64,000 nt of DNA, from NCBI GenBank assembly GCA_029779535.1, contig JAKPAG010000112.1, positions 1 through 64,000 of the forward strand, in the 5' to 3' direction. Both the position numbers and the translations under genes were made by a program. The notes beneath the pieces were generated by a model, which had not been told where the DNA came from, searched no databases, and worked only from the letters and a program-made list of their open reading frames with translations. Below, in pieces: positions 56,145 through 64,000 of this stretch (its first letter is position 1; each line of letters opens with the position of its first letter). This DNA comes from Pseudomonadota bacterium (lineage in GTDB: Bacteria; Pseudomonadota; Alphaproteobacteria; Sphingomonadales; Sphingomonadaceae).

Positions 56145-56510
56145 CGGGCGGGTTCCTTCAGGGCGCGAGCAGTCAAGCTGTATTGATGATATAATACACC
56201 AACCAGATCCGCTCAAGCCCTTGATTTTACCGCGTCCGGGGCCAAGCCCCGCTCGACCAACGGCGCGCGGGCTTCGACCGGCGGGGCGCGATCAGGGCGG
56301 CAGCCCCGGGGGAACTTTCCCGGCGGGGACATCGTCGAGGCCGCTGGCCCCGCCGCGTACTTTCCAGGCGGACGTCCTTCGGCGTTCCCCCGGATTTTTA
56401 TGTGGCATGTCCGGTGGTTCATCCCGGCGCAATGCTTGAAGCGCGAAGGGTTAACGGGCAAAAGGAGCGTATTCGCCGGGGCGGACCGTCCCGGCCAAGG
56501 GAGCTTGAGA
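56145..56510. promoter_or_regulatory. 366-bp divergent intergenic region
   Basis: No gene is seen. Near the DUF885 start is TGTATT-GATGATAT-AATACA (56179-56198), an inverted repeat of the size of GntR/MarR-type operators. On the minus strand TTGAGC, 17 nt and TATATC give a possible promoter. The rest is G+C-rich. The ORF-track start at 56400 for the following gene lacks a ribosome binding site. Confidence 0.45.
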
Positions 56511-57941
56511 ATGATGATGCGGGGCAAGATGATTCGGGCATGGAGCGCAGGGCTGGTCGGCATGGCCACGCTGCTGGCCGCCGGCACCCCGGCCAGCGGC
56601 GCGCAGGCTCCGGCCCAGCCGGGCAAGGCGCCTGAAAGCATCCTGCCGGTGCCACAGGCCAGCCCGACGCCTGCGCCTGCGCCTGGTCCGGTCCCCGCCC
56701 CGGCCGCCAGCCCCGTGCCGGCGGTGCCGGGCGCCCCCGTGGTCGCGCCGCCTGCCGCGCCTGTGCTCGATCCAGTGATGAACTGGACCCTGGCCGATGC
56801 CCAGGCCCTGCTGGGCGTGATCACGGCAGTGGACGAAGAGGGCCTGATTCCGGCGGACTACCAGCCCGATGCGCTGCGCGCCGCGATTGCGGCGGGGGCG
56901 GGCGCGGCGCTTGACGCCCAGGCTAGCCGGTCCTTTACCTGGCTGGTCGAAGACATGCGCGATGGCCGCACCCGCATGGATTCGCGCCAACAGTGGTTCG
57001 TGGTCGATCCGGACGTGGACCTGAACCCGACCGCCCAGGTGATGACCCAGGCGCTCGCCAGCCACGACATCGCCGGCGCGATTGCGGCGCTGGCGCCGAC
57101 CCATCCCGATTACCGCGCGCTCAAGGCCGCGCTGGCCGCCACGCTCAAGGCGGACAAGACCGCCCGCAACCTGATCCGCGTCAACCTCGATCGCTGGCGC
57201 TGGCTGCCGCGCGACATGGGCAAGTACTACCTGCTGACCAACCTGCCCGAATTCCAGCTGCGCCTGACGGTCGATAACTCGATCATCCGGTCCTACCGCA
57301 CGGTCATCGGCAGGCCGGGCAAGACCCAGACCCCGAACCTGGCCGAGCAGGTCGAAGCCGTGGTGTTCAACCCGACCTGGACCGTGCCGCAGTCGATCGT
57401 GAAGGGCGAAGGCCTGGGCGCGCGGTTGCTGGCCAATCCGGCGTCGGCCGTGCGGCAGGGGTACAAGGTGACCAAGGCCAAGGACGGCACGATCAACGTG
57501 GTGCAGCAGCCGGGCGACAACAATTCGCTCGGGCGGATGAAGATCGACATGCCGAACGAACATGCGATCTACCTGCACGACACCCCGTCCAAGGCGCTGT
57601 TCAACACGCCGGTGCGCGCCTACAGCCATGGCTGCGTGCGAACCGAACGCGCGGTGGAACTGGGCATGACCATGGCCATCCTGGGGGCGGGGATCACGCC
57701 GGAGCAGGCCGCCAACATCAGCTTGTCGGGCAAGTATACCCGCGTCTTGATGACCAAGACTTTCCCGGTCTACCTGACCTATTTCACCATGGCGACGGAC
57801 ATCTCGGGCAAGCTGGGCAAGTTTGCCGATGTCTACGGCCGCGACGTGCCGGTGCTGGCCAGTTTTGCGGCGCCGCGCGCGCCGTGGGACGGCAAGCGCA
57901 AGAGCAGCGAAGCGGTGGTGAAGCTGGACAACCCGCTTTAG
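56511..57941 (+). CDS. L,D-transpeptidase (YcbB-like)
   Basis: 476 aa periplasmic enzyme that forms 3-3 cross-links in peptidoglycan. Signal peptide (AGLVGMATLLAAGTPASGAQA), a proline/alanine linker (~35-85), a helical domain, then the YkuD catalytic domain with YLHDTPSKALF and the cysteine motif YSHGCVRTE (~385). The insert before the catalytic motif is that of YcbB-type enzymes. Three adjacent ATGs (56511, 56514, 56517) are possible; GGGAG is upstream. The 3' end overlaps the convergent gene by 4 nt. Confidence 0.93.
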   Translation: MMMRGKMIRAWSAGLVGMATLLAAGTPASGAQAPAQPGKAPESILPVPQASPTPAPAPGPVPAPAASPVPAVPGAPVVAPPAAPVLDPVMNWTLADAQALLGVITAVDEEGLIPADYQPDALRAAIAAGAGAALDAQASRSFTWLVEDMRDGRTRMDSRQQWFVVDPDVDLNPTAQVMTQALASHDIAGAIAALAPTHPDYRALKAALAATLKADKTARNLIRVNLDRWRWLPRDMGKYYLLTNLPEFQLRLTVDNSIIRSYRTVIGRPGKTQTPNLAEQVEAVVFNPTWTVPQSIVKGEGLGARLLANPASAVRQGYKVTKAKDGTINVVQQPGDNNSLGRMKIDMPNEHAIYLHDTPSKALFNTPVRAYSHGCVRTERAVELGMTMAILGAGITPEQAANISLSGKYTRVLMTKTFPVYLTYFTMATDISGKLGKFADVYGRDVPVLASFAAPRAPWDGKRKSSEAVVKLDNPL

Positions 57942-58339
57942 CCGGCGGGCCGCCCCAGGCATTCCAGCAGGTGCACGATCTCGCCGGGGCGCAGGGTGGT
58001 TTCGCCTCGGCGCCAGGCGCGGATGATGCGGAAATCGCCGCGGTTCTCGATGGCCACCGTGGTGTGGCGCGCGGTGTTGACCAGTTCCCTGGGGGCCGGG
58101 CCGAACAGCGGGCGCCCGGGTTCCGTCAGAACCAGCCCGTCCTGACGTGGATCAAGCAGGCAGGCGCGCAGATCGGCCTCGGGTCGATAGGAGTGATCGC
58201 GCAGCAGCAGGCGTTGCTCGGCCCGGTCACGGCGCTGGGCATCCTGGCCGATTGCCACCAGCAGCGCCATCAGCGCGGTCATCACGACGATCATGCCGCC
58301 CAGGACCAGCCGCCGGGCCAGCATCGCCGGTTGGCTCAA
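57938..58339 (-). CDS. Single-pass membrane protein of unknown function
   Basis: 133 aa. An N-terminal membrane anchor (LVLGGMIVVMTALMALLVAIG) is followed by a soluble, probably periplasmic part (LRACLLDPRQDGLVLTEPG, then FRIIRAWRRGETTLRPGE). I recognise no family. Its start overlaps the stop of the upstream L,D-transpeptidase-like gene by 4 nt, so they form one operon, and it may assist that enzyme. Confidence 0.68.
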   Translation of the reverse strand: MSQPAMLARRLVLGGMIVVMTALMALLVAIGQDAQRRDRAEQRLLLRDHSYRPEADLRACLLDPRQDGLVLTEPGRPLFGPAPRELVNTARHTTVAIENRGDFRIIRAWRRGETTLRPGEIVHLLECLGRPAG

Positions 58340-59049
58340 GCCAGGTCGATCCGGTCAGCGTAGAGCAGGCGCCCGCCCGAAAGGTGCCACAGGGCTTCGT
58401 TGAACTGGTCGGGCGACATGGCAAAGCAGCCTTCGCTGCGCCCCAGCTTGCCGAACCGGGCGATGTGGCTGGGCGCCGCATAGGCGGCCGGATGCATCAC
58501 GATCGCCCGGTCAAGTGCCAGTGAGTTATCCGGGTCCAGCCCTTCAAGCCGGATCGAGGTGCCGTACTTGCCCTTGTACCATTCGCAGGTGAGATAGGCC
58601 CCCCGCGAGGTCGCCTCTGATCCCGGCACGTTGGAAAAGGCCTGCAGGAAGCCGCTGTGCGCCGGATCCGAGCCGCGCCCGTGGGCGACCAGGAAGCTGC
58701 GGATCTGCCCGGATTCCAGATTGACGAAGTGGAACCGCGGCAGGGTGCTGGGCCGGGCAAAATCGGCAATACCGACAATGTCGTGCCGCCACACGGTATT
58801 GCCCGCGCGGCCCAGTTCACGCTTGGCGATTTCAACCAGCTTGCGGTCATAGGCGGGGTTGGGCACCACTGCCGTGGGCAGGGCCGGTTCCACCGGGGCC
58901 GGCGGCAGCGGCGCATCGCCGGTCAGCCCGAAGGCATTGTCGAAATCGTCGTTCAGCGATTGAGCCAGGGCGCGTGCCGGCAGCGCGAGCATCGCGCCCG
59001 CGGCCAATCCGCCCTTGATCAGATCACGCCTGTTCACGCCCGACTTCAT
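58336..59049 (-). CDS. Tat-exported murein L,D-transpeptidase-like protein
   Basis: 237 aa from the ATG at 59049. The N terminus NRRDLIKGGLAAGAMLALPA is a twin-arginine signal. The catalytic region carries AHGRGSDPAHSGF, TSRGAYLTCEWYKGKYGTS (quoted in part) and GRSEGCFAM, matching the family annotated as murein L,D-transpeptidase catalytic domain protein (YkuD-related, Ser-x-Gly-Cys). A Tat signal in this family is somewhat unusual. It lies opposite another LDT at 56511. Confidence 0.87.
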   Translation of the reverse strand: MKSGVNRRDLIKGGLAAGAMLALPARALAQSLNDDFDNAFGLTGDAPLPPAPVEPALPTAVVPNPAYDRKLVEIAKRELGRAGNTVWRHDIVGIADFARPSTLPRFHFVNLESGQIRSFLVAHGRGSDPAHSGFLQAFSNVPGSEATSRGAYLTCEWYKGKYGTSIRLEGLDPDNSLALDRAIVMHPAAYAAPSHIARFGKLGRSEGCFAMSPDQFNEALWHLSGGRLLYADRIDLA

Positions 59050-59103
59050 ATCACCCTGTGGATAAAGCATCCGTGAACGAATCGCCAAGAGGGAATCGGC
59101 CGA

Positions 59104-59589
59104 TCAGCGCGCAGCCGCGCCAAGTTGCCGCAAGGCGTCGCCATCGACCCGCATCACGGTCCATTCGTCCATCGCCCGCGCGCCCAGCGACCTGTAGAAC
59201 CCGATCGCCGGTTCGTTCCAGTCGAGCACCGACCATTCCAGCCGGGCGCAGTCGCGTTCCACCGCCAGCGCGGCAAGGTGGGACAGCAATGCCTTGCCCA
59301 GGCCGCTGCCGCGCGCCTCGGGTCGGACGAACAGGTCCTCCAGATAGATCCCGGGCTTGCCCTCGAAGGTCGAGAAGTTGTGAAAGAACAGCGCAAAGCC
59401 CTGCGCCGCGCCGTCAATCTCGCCAATCACCACTTCGGCATAGGGACGCGGCCCGAACAGCTTGGCGCGCAGCGTGGCTTCATCGAACCGCACTTCGTGC
59501 AGCAGCTTTTCATAGTCCGCCAGCGCGCGGATCAGGTCCGCGATCAGCGGCAGGTCGGCCGCAGTCGCCGGGCGAATGGTCAGGGTCAT
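59104..59589 (-). CDS. GNAT-family N-acetyltransferase
   Basis: 161 aa. The acetyl-CoA motif EDLFVRPEARGSGLGKALLSHL (quoted in part, ~85-105) and the closing LDWNEPAIGFYRSLGA are those of the diamine/thialysine acetyltransferase-like GNATs. Its ATG overlaps the EamA stop by 4 nt, so the two genes are cotranscribed. An amine or small-molecule substrate is likely. Confidence 0.9.
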   Translation of the reverse strand: MTLTIRPATAADLPLIADLIRALADYEKLLHEVRFDEATLRAKLFGPRPYAEVVIGEIDGAAQGFALFFHNFSTFEGKPGIYLEDLFVRPEARGSGLGKALLSHLAALAVERDCARLEWSVLDWNEPAIGFYRSLGARAMDEWTVMRVDGDALRQLGAAAR

Positions 59590-60485
59590 CGCTTCATCCT
59601 CTTGGTCAATTGCGGCCACATCACGCCCAGCGCCAGTCCGGCCATAACCAGCAGGAATGCCAGGATCTTCCAAGGCGGCAGGTCTTCGCGCAGCAGCAGA
59701 GCCGATGCGCCCATGCCGAACACTGGCACCAGCAGCGCCAGCGGGGCGACGCTGGCGGCGGGGTGGCGGTGCAGCAGCCAGCCCCAGGCGCCATAGCCGA
59801 ACATGGTGTTGCCAACCGATTGCCACAGCACGGCGGCCCAGGTCTTGGCATCGGCGGCTTCAACCCCGGTGCGGATCGCCGGCCAGCCTTCGCTCAGCAC
59901 GGCCAGGCCGAGCAGCGGCGGCACCGCGAACAGGCTGGACCACACGACATAGGCCAGCATGTTGACCGGCCCCGCCGCGCGGCTGGTCATGTTGCCCAGC
60001 GCCCAGCACAGCGCCGCCAGCACCACCAGGCCCAGACCCAGCGGGGTGGCGGTGGCATCGGTGTGCACCGCGATCACGGCCAGCCCGGCCACGGCCAGGC
60101 CCAGTGCGGCCAGTTGCCAGCGGGCCAGCCGCTCGCCCGTGAGTCGCATCGACAGGCCGATCGTGAAGAAGACCTGGACCTGCACCACCAGCGAGGCGAG
60201 GCCCGGCGTGATGTCGGCCCGCATCGCGGTGAACAGCAGCCCGAACTGTCCGGCCCCGATCAGCACGCCATAGGTGGCCAGGTTCCGCCAGGGCACCTGC
60301 GGGCGCTTCAGCACCAGGGCGAGCGGGAAGAAGGCAAAGGCAAAGCGCAAGGTGGCCAGCGTGAGCGGCGGCAGGTGCGCCAGGGCCAGCTTGATCACCA
60401 CGAAATTGGTGCCCCACACCGCCATGACGGCCAGCGCCAGCAGCAGGTGCAGCGGCGGCAGGGCATGATGGGCGGGGCGATTCAT
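59586..60485 (-). CDS. EamA-family (DMT) transporter
   Basis: 299 aa with ten hydrophobic helices and two EamA repeats (VWGTNFVVIKLAL near the N terminus, then ALCWALGNMTSRAA around 160). This family exports metabolites or amino-acid-like compounds. It is operonic with the GNAT, which could acetylate the exported compound. Substrate unknown. Confidence 0.9.
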   Translation of the reverse strand: MNRPAHHALPPLHLLLALAVMAVWGTNFVVIKLALAHLPPLTLATLRFAFAFFPLALVLKRPQVPWRNLATYGVLIGAGQFGLLFTAMRADITPGLASLVVQVQVFFTIGLSMRLTGERLARWQLAALGLAVAGLAVIAVHTDATATPLGLGLVVLAALCWALGNMTSRAAGPVNMLAYVVWSSLFAVPPLLGLAVLSEGWPAIRTGVEAADAKTWAAVLWQSVGNTMFGYGAWGWLLHRHPAASVAPLALLVPVFGMGASALLLREDLPPWKILAFLLVMAGLALGVMWPQLTKRMKR

Positions 60486-60516
60486 CGCCCGTCCCTAGCG
60501 GTTACAGGCGCGCCTG

Positions 60517-61038
60517 TCAGCGGGGCTGGATCAGCATCCGGTCACCCTGCAGAGTGACGTGGCCCATGCGCCGCAGCACGTTCTGGCCCAGCAGGTCCAC
60601 CCCCAGGCCCTGGACCACCACGGCTTCGACATTGCGCAATTCGCTGTCGCCCAGCCGCAAGGTATCGATCATCACCGGTGCGCCATAGCCGGTGCCGGAG
60701 GCGGTCTGCATGATCGGCTGGAACGCATCGGCGGCGGGGGCGATGCCGATCGCCTCGGCGCTGTCCTCGGTCAGGGCGACGATATCCGCCCCGGTATCGA
60801 CCAGGAACCGCACCGGCTGGCCGTTGACTTCGGCGGCAAGGTGGAACTGGCCGCTGCTGCCGCGCTTCAGCACCAATGCGCCCTCGGGCGCGGGGGATGG
60901 GCTGGCCTCGGCCTGTGCCGGCGCGGTGCTTGCGGCCTTCGGAGAGGCCGTGCCGGCCGGGGCCGCTCGCCCGATCAGGCCGGCTGCGCCCAGCATCAGA
61001 AGGGTTGCGCCAAAGGCAATGGCAAGCAGGCGGTACAT
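60517..61038 (-). CDS. Retropepsin-like aspartic protease, membrane-anchored
   Basis: 173 aa. An N-terminal membrane helix or signal (FGATLLMLGAAGLIG) and a Pro/Ala linker lead to a single-lobe pepsin fold with FLVDTGADIVALT (~80, catalytic Asp), a flap region and the LLGQNVLRRMGHVTL closing strand. It matches the TIGR02281-type clan AA proteases of alphaproteobacteria (PerP-like). It acts as a dimer at the periplasmic face; targets unknown. Confidence 0.88.
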   Translation of the reverse strand: MYRLLAIAFGATLLMLGAAGLIGRAAPAGTASPKAASTAPAQAEASPSPAPEGALVLKRGSSGQFHLAAEVNGQPVRFLVDTGADIVALTEDSAEAIGIAPAADAFQPIMQTASGTGYGAPVMIDTLRLGDSELRNVEAVVVQGLGVDLLGQNVLRRMGHVTLQGDRMLIQPR

Positions 61039-61082
61039 GCCGCCGGTCCTACGCCCAAGGTCTTACCGTTTCGCCAATGGCG

Positions 61083-62192
61083 CTATTGCCTGGTGGCGGC
61101 TTCCAGTTCGGCGGCCTTGGCTTCGACCAGCGCGACGATGTGATCGAGCATTTCCTCGCTCTGCACGTGGTGGTCGGTCACGCCCGAGAGGTAGACCATG
61201 TGCTTGCCGTTGCCGCCCCCGGTCAGGCCGATGTCGGTCTCGCGCGCCTCGCCCGGGCCATTGACCACGCAGCCCAGCACCGACAGCGACAGCGGCGTCT
61301 TGATGTGGCTGAGGCGTTGTTCCAGCGCCTCGACCGTGCGGATCACGTCAAAGCCCTGGCGCGCGCAGCTGGGGCACGAGACGATCCGCACCCCGCGGGT
61401 GCGCAGGCCCAGCGCCTTGAGGATCTCGAAGCCGATCCGCACTTCCTCTTCAGGTTCGGCCGAAAGCGAGACGCGGATCGTATCGCCGATCCCCGCCCAC
61501 AGCAGATTGCCGATGCCGATCGCGCTTTTCACCGTGCCGCCGATCAGGCCGCCGGCTTCGGTGATGCCCAGGTGCAGCGGGCAATCGACCGCTTCGGCCA
61601 GGCCCATGTAGGCGCTGACCGCCAGGAACACGTCGCTGGCCTTCACCGCCACCTTGTATTCGTGGAAATCATGGTCCTGCAGCAGCTTGATATGATCTAG
61701 CGCGCTTTCGACCAGGGCTTCCGGGCAAGGCTCGCCGTACTTTTCCAGCAGGTCCTTTTCCAGGCTGCCGGCGTTGACGCCGATGCGGATCGCGCAGCCA
61801 TTGGCCTTGGCGGCGCGGACCACTTCGGCGACGCGGTCGCTGGAACCGATGTTGCCGGGATTGATCCGCAGGCAGGCCGCGCCCGCATCGGCGGCTTCCA
61901 GCGCGCGCTTGTAGTGGAAATGGATATCCGCGATCAGCGGGACGTGCGCGGCCTTGGCGATCTGGCGAAAGGCGCGGGTGCTGTCCTCGTCCGGGCAGGA
62001 CACGCGGATCAGGTCGGCCCCGGCATCCTCGCAGCGGCGGATCTGGTCGATCGTTGCCACCGGATCGCTGGTCAGGGTGTTGGTCATGGTCTGCACGGTG
62101 ATCGGCGCATCGCCGCCCACCGGCACGTTACCGACCATGATCTGACGCGATGTGCGGCGCGTGATGTCGCGCCAGGGCCTGATGGATGACAT
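61083..62192 (-). CDS. ispG: 4-hydroxy-3-methylbut-2-enyl-diphosphate synthase
   Basis: [4Fe-4S] enzyme of the MEP isoprenoid pathway that converts MEcPP to HMBPP; 369 aa. TIM-barrel segments are [32 protein letters not shown] and [10 protein letters not shown]. The C-terminal domain has the cluster ligands SCPSCARQG and [11 protein letters not shown]. It begins just upstream of the GNAT stop region on the same strand and is read in the standard form from the ATG at 62192. Confidence 0.97.
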   Translation of the reverse strand: MSSIRPWRDITRRTSRQIMVGNVPVGGDAPITVQTMTNTLTSDPVATIDQIRRCEDAGADLIRVSCPDEDSTRAFRQIAKAAHVPLIADIHFHYKRALEAADAGAACLRINPGNIGSSDRVAEVVRAAKANGCAIRIGVNAGSLEKDLLEKYGEPCPEALVESALDHIKLLQDHDFHEYKVAVKASDVFLAVSAYMGLAEAVDCPLHLGITEAGGLIGGTVKSAIGIGNLLWAGIGDTIRVSLSAEPEEEVRIGFEILKALGLRTRGVRIVSCPSCARQGFDVIRTVEALEQRLSHIKTPLSLSVLGCVVNGPGEARETDIGLTGGGNGKHMVYLSGVTDHHVQSEEMLDHIVALVEAKAAELEAATRQ

Positions 62193-62210
62193 GGCGCGCG
62201 ATATAGGGGC

Positions 62211-62753
62211 TTAGAGCATCCGTGCGAAGAGGAATTCCGGATCGATGTGATCGCCCACCCGGAAGGTGATGTCCGCGACCTTGCCGAACCCATAGCGGCG
62301 GTAGAAGCGGTGCGCCCCGTCGTTGTAGGCATAGACGGAGATCTGCGCCTCGTCCGCGCCGTGCGCTGCGAACTGCTCCATCGCCCAGTCCATCAGCGCC
62401 TTGCCGATCCCGCCCCCGGTGGCGTCGGCGGCGGTGTAGAGCTGCTTGAGCTCCATCACCCTGGTCCCGCGCGCGTGCTCGGGAAAGCCGCAGGTCAGCC
62501 CGATCTTGCAATAGCCGACCAGCTTGCCATCGCGCTCGGCCAGGCGGTAGACCCGCGCGGGATTGGCCAGTTCCGCGGCGATTGCCGCTTCGGACAGGCT
62601 TTCGGCCAGGAACGCGTCAAGGTTGGCCTGGCTGTAGAGGTGCCCGAACTTGGCAACGAAGCTGTCGGTCGCCAGGCGCGACAGGGCGGTAATGTCTGCT
62701 TCGCAGGCCTGGCGCAGGATCAGGTTGGCGTTAGCGATCGCGGGTTTCGTCAT
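62211..62753 (-). CDS. GNAT-family N-acetyltransferase
   Basis: 180 aa. The acetyl-CoA pyrophosphate loop lies in ELKQLYTAADATGGGIGKALMDW (quoted in part, ~95-115), with the closing NDGAHRFYRRYGF. ITALSRLATDSFVAKFGHLYS at the N terminus is typical of stand-alone GNATs of the spermidine/ribosomal-type superfamily. It sits 18 nt ahead of ispG on the same strand. Substrate unknown. Confidence 0.9.
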   Translation of the reverse strand: MTKPAIANANLILRQACEADITALSRLATDSFVAKFGHLYSQANLDAFLAESLSEAAIAAELANPARVYRLAERDGKLVGYCKIGLTCGFPEHARGTRVMELKQLYTAADATGGGIGKALMDWAMEQFAAHGADEAQISVYAYNDGAHRFYRRYGFGKVADITFRVGDHIDPEFLFARML

Positions 62754-62778
62754 CGCGCGGTCATGCTATGCGGGGGCG

Positions 62779-63819
62779 ATGAAGACAAGCACTCCCGTTC
62801 GCTTTCTGGGCATTGGCGCGCTGGCCATGGCCCTGCTGACGCAACCCGCCATGGCCAAGACCAAGCGTGCGCCCCGCGCCGCGCCGGGCTGGTCGCTGGT
62901 GATCCACGGCGGCGCCGGCACGATGAGCCGCGACAAGATGACGCCCGAGCGCGAGGCGGAATACCGTGCCGCGCTGGCCGCTGCGCTGGAAGCGGGCAGC
63001 AAGGTGCTGCGCGAAGGCGGGTCGAGCCTCGACGCGGTGACTGCGGCGGTGCGGGTGATGGAAGACGATCCCCACTTCAACGCCGGGCGGGGCGCGGTGT
63101 TCACGTGGGAAGGGCGCAACGAGCTGGACGCCGCGATCATGGACGGGCGGACCCGCGCCGCCGGATCGGTTGCCGGGGTGACCCACACGAAGAACCCGGT
63201 GCTGCTGGCCCGCGCGGTGATGGAGCGCAGCGCGCACGTGATGCTGGCCGGTGCCGGGGCAGAGGAATTCGGCCGCCAGCAGGGGATCGAACAGGTCGAT
63301 CCGGCCTGGTTCGCCACGCCCGAGCGGCAGCGCCAGCTTGAGGAGCTGAAGGCCAACCAGAAACTGTCGTGGTTCGATGTCGATCGCAAGTTCGGCACGG
63401 TTGGTGCGGTGGCGCGCGACAAGGCCGGGCACCTTGCCGCAGCGACTTCGACCGGCGGGATCACCGGCAAGCGCTGGGGCCGGATCGGCGATGCCCCGGT
63501 GATCGGGGCGGGGACCTATGCCGATGACCGGGCCTGCGCGGTTTCGGCCACCGGGGCGGGCGAATACTTCATCCGCGCCGGGGTGGCGCACGAGATCTGC
63601 GCCCGGCTGCGCTTTCGCGGCGAAAGCGGGCAGGCGGCGGCTGACAAGGTGATTGCCGAAGTGGGCAAGCTGGGTGGCGATGGCGGCGTGATCGTGCTGA
63701 CCCCGCGCGGCGAAGGGGTGTTCAGCTTCAACACCAGCGGCATGTACCGCGCCCGCGCGAACAGCCGGGGCGTCAGCGAAGTGGCGATTTTCAAGGACGA
63801 CGCGGCAAAGCGGAAGTAG
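62779..63819 (+). CDS. Isoaspartyl peptidase/L-asparaginase (Ntn-hydrolase)
   Basis: 346 aa from the ATG at 62779, with a signal peptide (LAMALLTQPAMAK), so secreted or periplasmic. The Ntn-hydrolase frame is complete: VIHGGAGTMS, FNAGRGAVFTWEG, AAIMDGRT and the autocleavage threonine in DRKFGTVGAVARD (~210), then TSTGGITGKRWGRIGDAPVIGAG (quoted in part). It self-cleaves into two subunits and hydrolyses isoaspartyl dipeptides or asparagine. This gene is unrelated to the asparaginase-like protein at 7122. Confidence 0.93.
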   Translation: MKTSTPVRFLGIGALAMALLTQPAMAKTKRAPRAAPGWSLVIHGGAGTMSRDKMTPEREAEYRAALAAALEAGSKVLREGGSSLDAVTAAVRVMEDDPHFNAGRGAVFTWEGRNELDAAIMDGRTRAAGSVAGVTHTKNPVLLARAVMERSAHVMLAGAGAEEFGRQQGIEQVDPAWFATPERQRQLEELKANQKLSWFDVDRKFGTVGAVARDKAGHLAAATSTGGITGKRWGRIGDAPVIGAGTYADDRACAVSATGAGEYFIRAGVAHEICARLRFRGESGQAAADKVIAEVGKLGGDGGVIVLTPRGEGVFSFNTSGMYRARANSRGVSEVAIFKDDAAKRK

Positions 63820-63826
63820 CCGCGCC

Positions 63827-64000
63827 TCAGCCGAACTTGTCGGCCTTGCGCCGGCCCATGCGCATCCCGCTTTCCAGCCGCGCGCGCAGCTGGGTGTAGT
63901 AAGCCTCCAGGAAGGCTCGTTCATCGCCTGCGCCGGGCTGCCAGCCGATCTTGCGGCAGATTGCTTCGTGGACCTTGGCCAGCGCTTCGGGGCGGTTCTC
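63827..64000 (-). CDS. C-terminal fragment of an unidentified protein
   Basis: The minus frame is open from the right edge through 57 codons to a TGA at 63827. It reads ENRPEALAKVHEAICRKIGW, then DERAFLEAYYTQLRARLESG, ending RRKADKFG. The sequence is charged and probably helical. The start lies outside the window and I do not recognise the family. It is convergent with the isoaspartyl peptidase (7-nt gap). Confidence 0.6.
   Translation of the reverse strand, partial: ENRPEALAKVHEAICRKIGWQPGAGDERAFLEAYYTQLRARLESGMRMGRRKADKFG

Noticed and set aside
59057-59065. Perfect DnaA box (TGTGGATAA) before the Tat-exported transpeptidase
   Set aside because: A single 9-mer can occur by chance in 64 kb. 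There is no cluster of boxes, no A+T-rich unwinding element and no dnaA nearby, so it is not an origin.

Overview
This 64 kb window is chromosomal DNA from a G+C-rich alphaproteobacterium, most likely a member of the Sphingomonadales (Novosphingobium/Sphingobium type). This placement is inferred from the gene families and style: DUF4402 and MipA/OmpV envelope proteins, TldD, a REDY/HapK-like protein, class I P450s beside flavin monooxygenases and many crotonases, and wecBC beside a UDP-glucuronate epimerase. I ran no search. There are no rRNA genes, insertion sequences, integrases, phage genes or CRISPR arrays. One tRNA is present: tRNA-Gly(CCC) on the minus strand at 40059-40132.

Layout. 0-9 kb is core metabolism: gyrB (cut by the left edge), a secreted M20 peptidase, a tiny membrane peptide, an acyl-CoA ligase, guaA, an asparaginase-domain protein and an MFS carrier. 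9-11 kb holds a P450-TetR operon behind a perfect 20-bp palindrome. 11-19 kb is housekeeping: tldD, a zinc-finger protein, a DUF4402 protein, an orphan ABC ATPase, nadB, ppk2, an alpha/beta hydrolase and a GlsB-type protein. 19-24 kb is the ribonucleotide reductase locus. nrdA has a long, apparently structured leader and is broken by an in-frame TAG at one of the two radical-relay tyrosines. Two small membrane-protein genes separate it from nrdB. 24-30 kb carries lipoproteins, small membrane proteins and a sugar-nucleotide module (wecB, wecC, UDP-glucuronate 4-epimerase). dcd follows at 30.2 kb.

30.8-52.4 kb is an accessory catabolic region. It begins with an acyl-CoA dehydrogenase, a saccharopine-dehydrogenase-like reductase, a SnoaL-fold protein and two tandem MFS paralogues. 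A divergent TetR with two operator copies then controls a short aromatic cassette: ring-cleaving VOC protein, FAH-type hydrolase and MhpA-like hydroxylase. The cassette's last gene runs into the tRNA-Gly gene. Beyond the tRNA are four crotonases, a coniferyl-aldehyde-type dehydrogenase, an MBL lactonase-like protein, two SDRs, a nitronate-monooxygenase-like protein, a DsbA-fold isomerase, a hotdog thioesterase, a class B flavin monooxygenase and a second P450. Two of the operons there share a palindrome of the type AATCGCGCG(A/C)TT, in one case between a good -35 and -10, which suggests one regulon. The oxygenases would activate a hydrophobic substrate and the dehydrogenases and crotonases would process its CoA thioesters. 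The substrate is not visible from sequence.

52.4-64 kb returns to envelope and core functions: MipA, a long GST, a DUF885 peptidase, two L,D-transpeptidase-type proteins with a small anchored protein between them, two GNATs, EamA, a retropepsin-like protease, ispG and an isoaspartyl peptidase. A partial gene of unknown function lies at the right edge.
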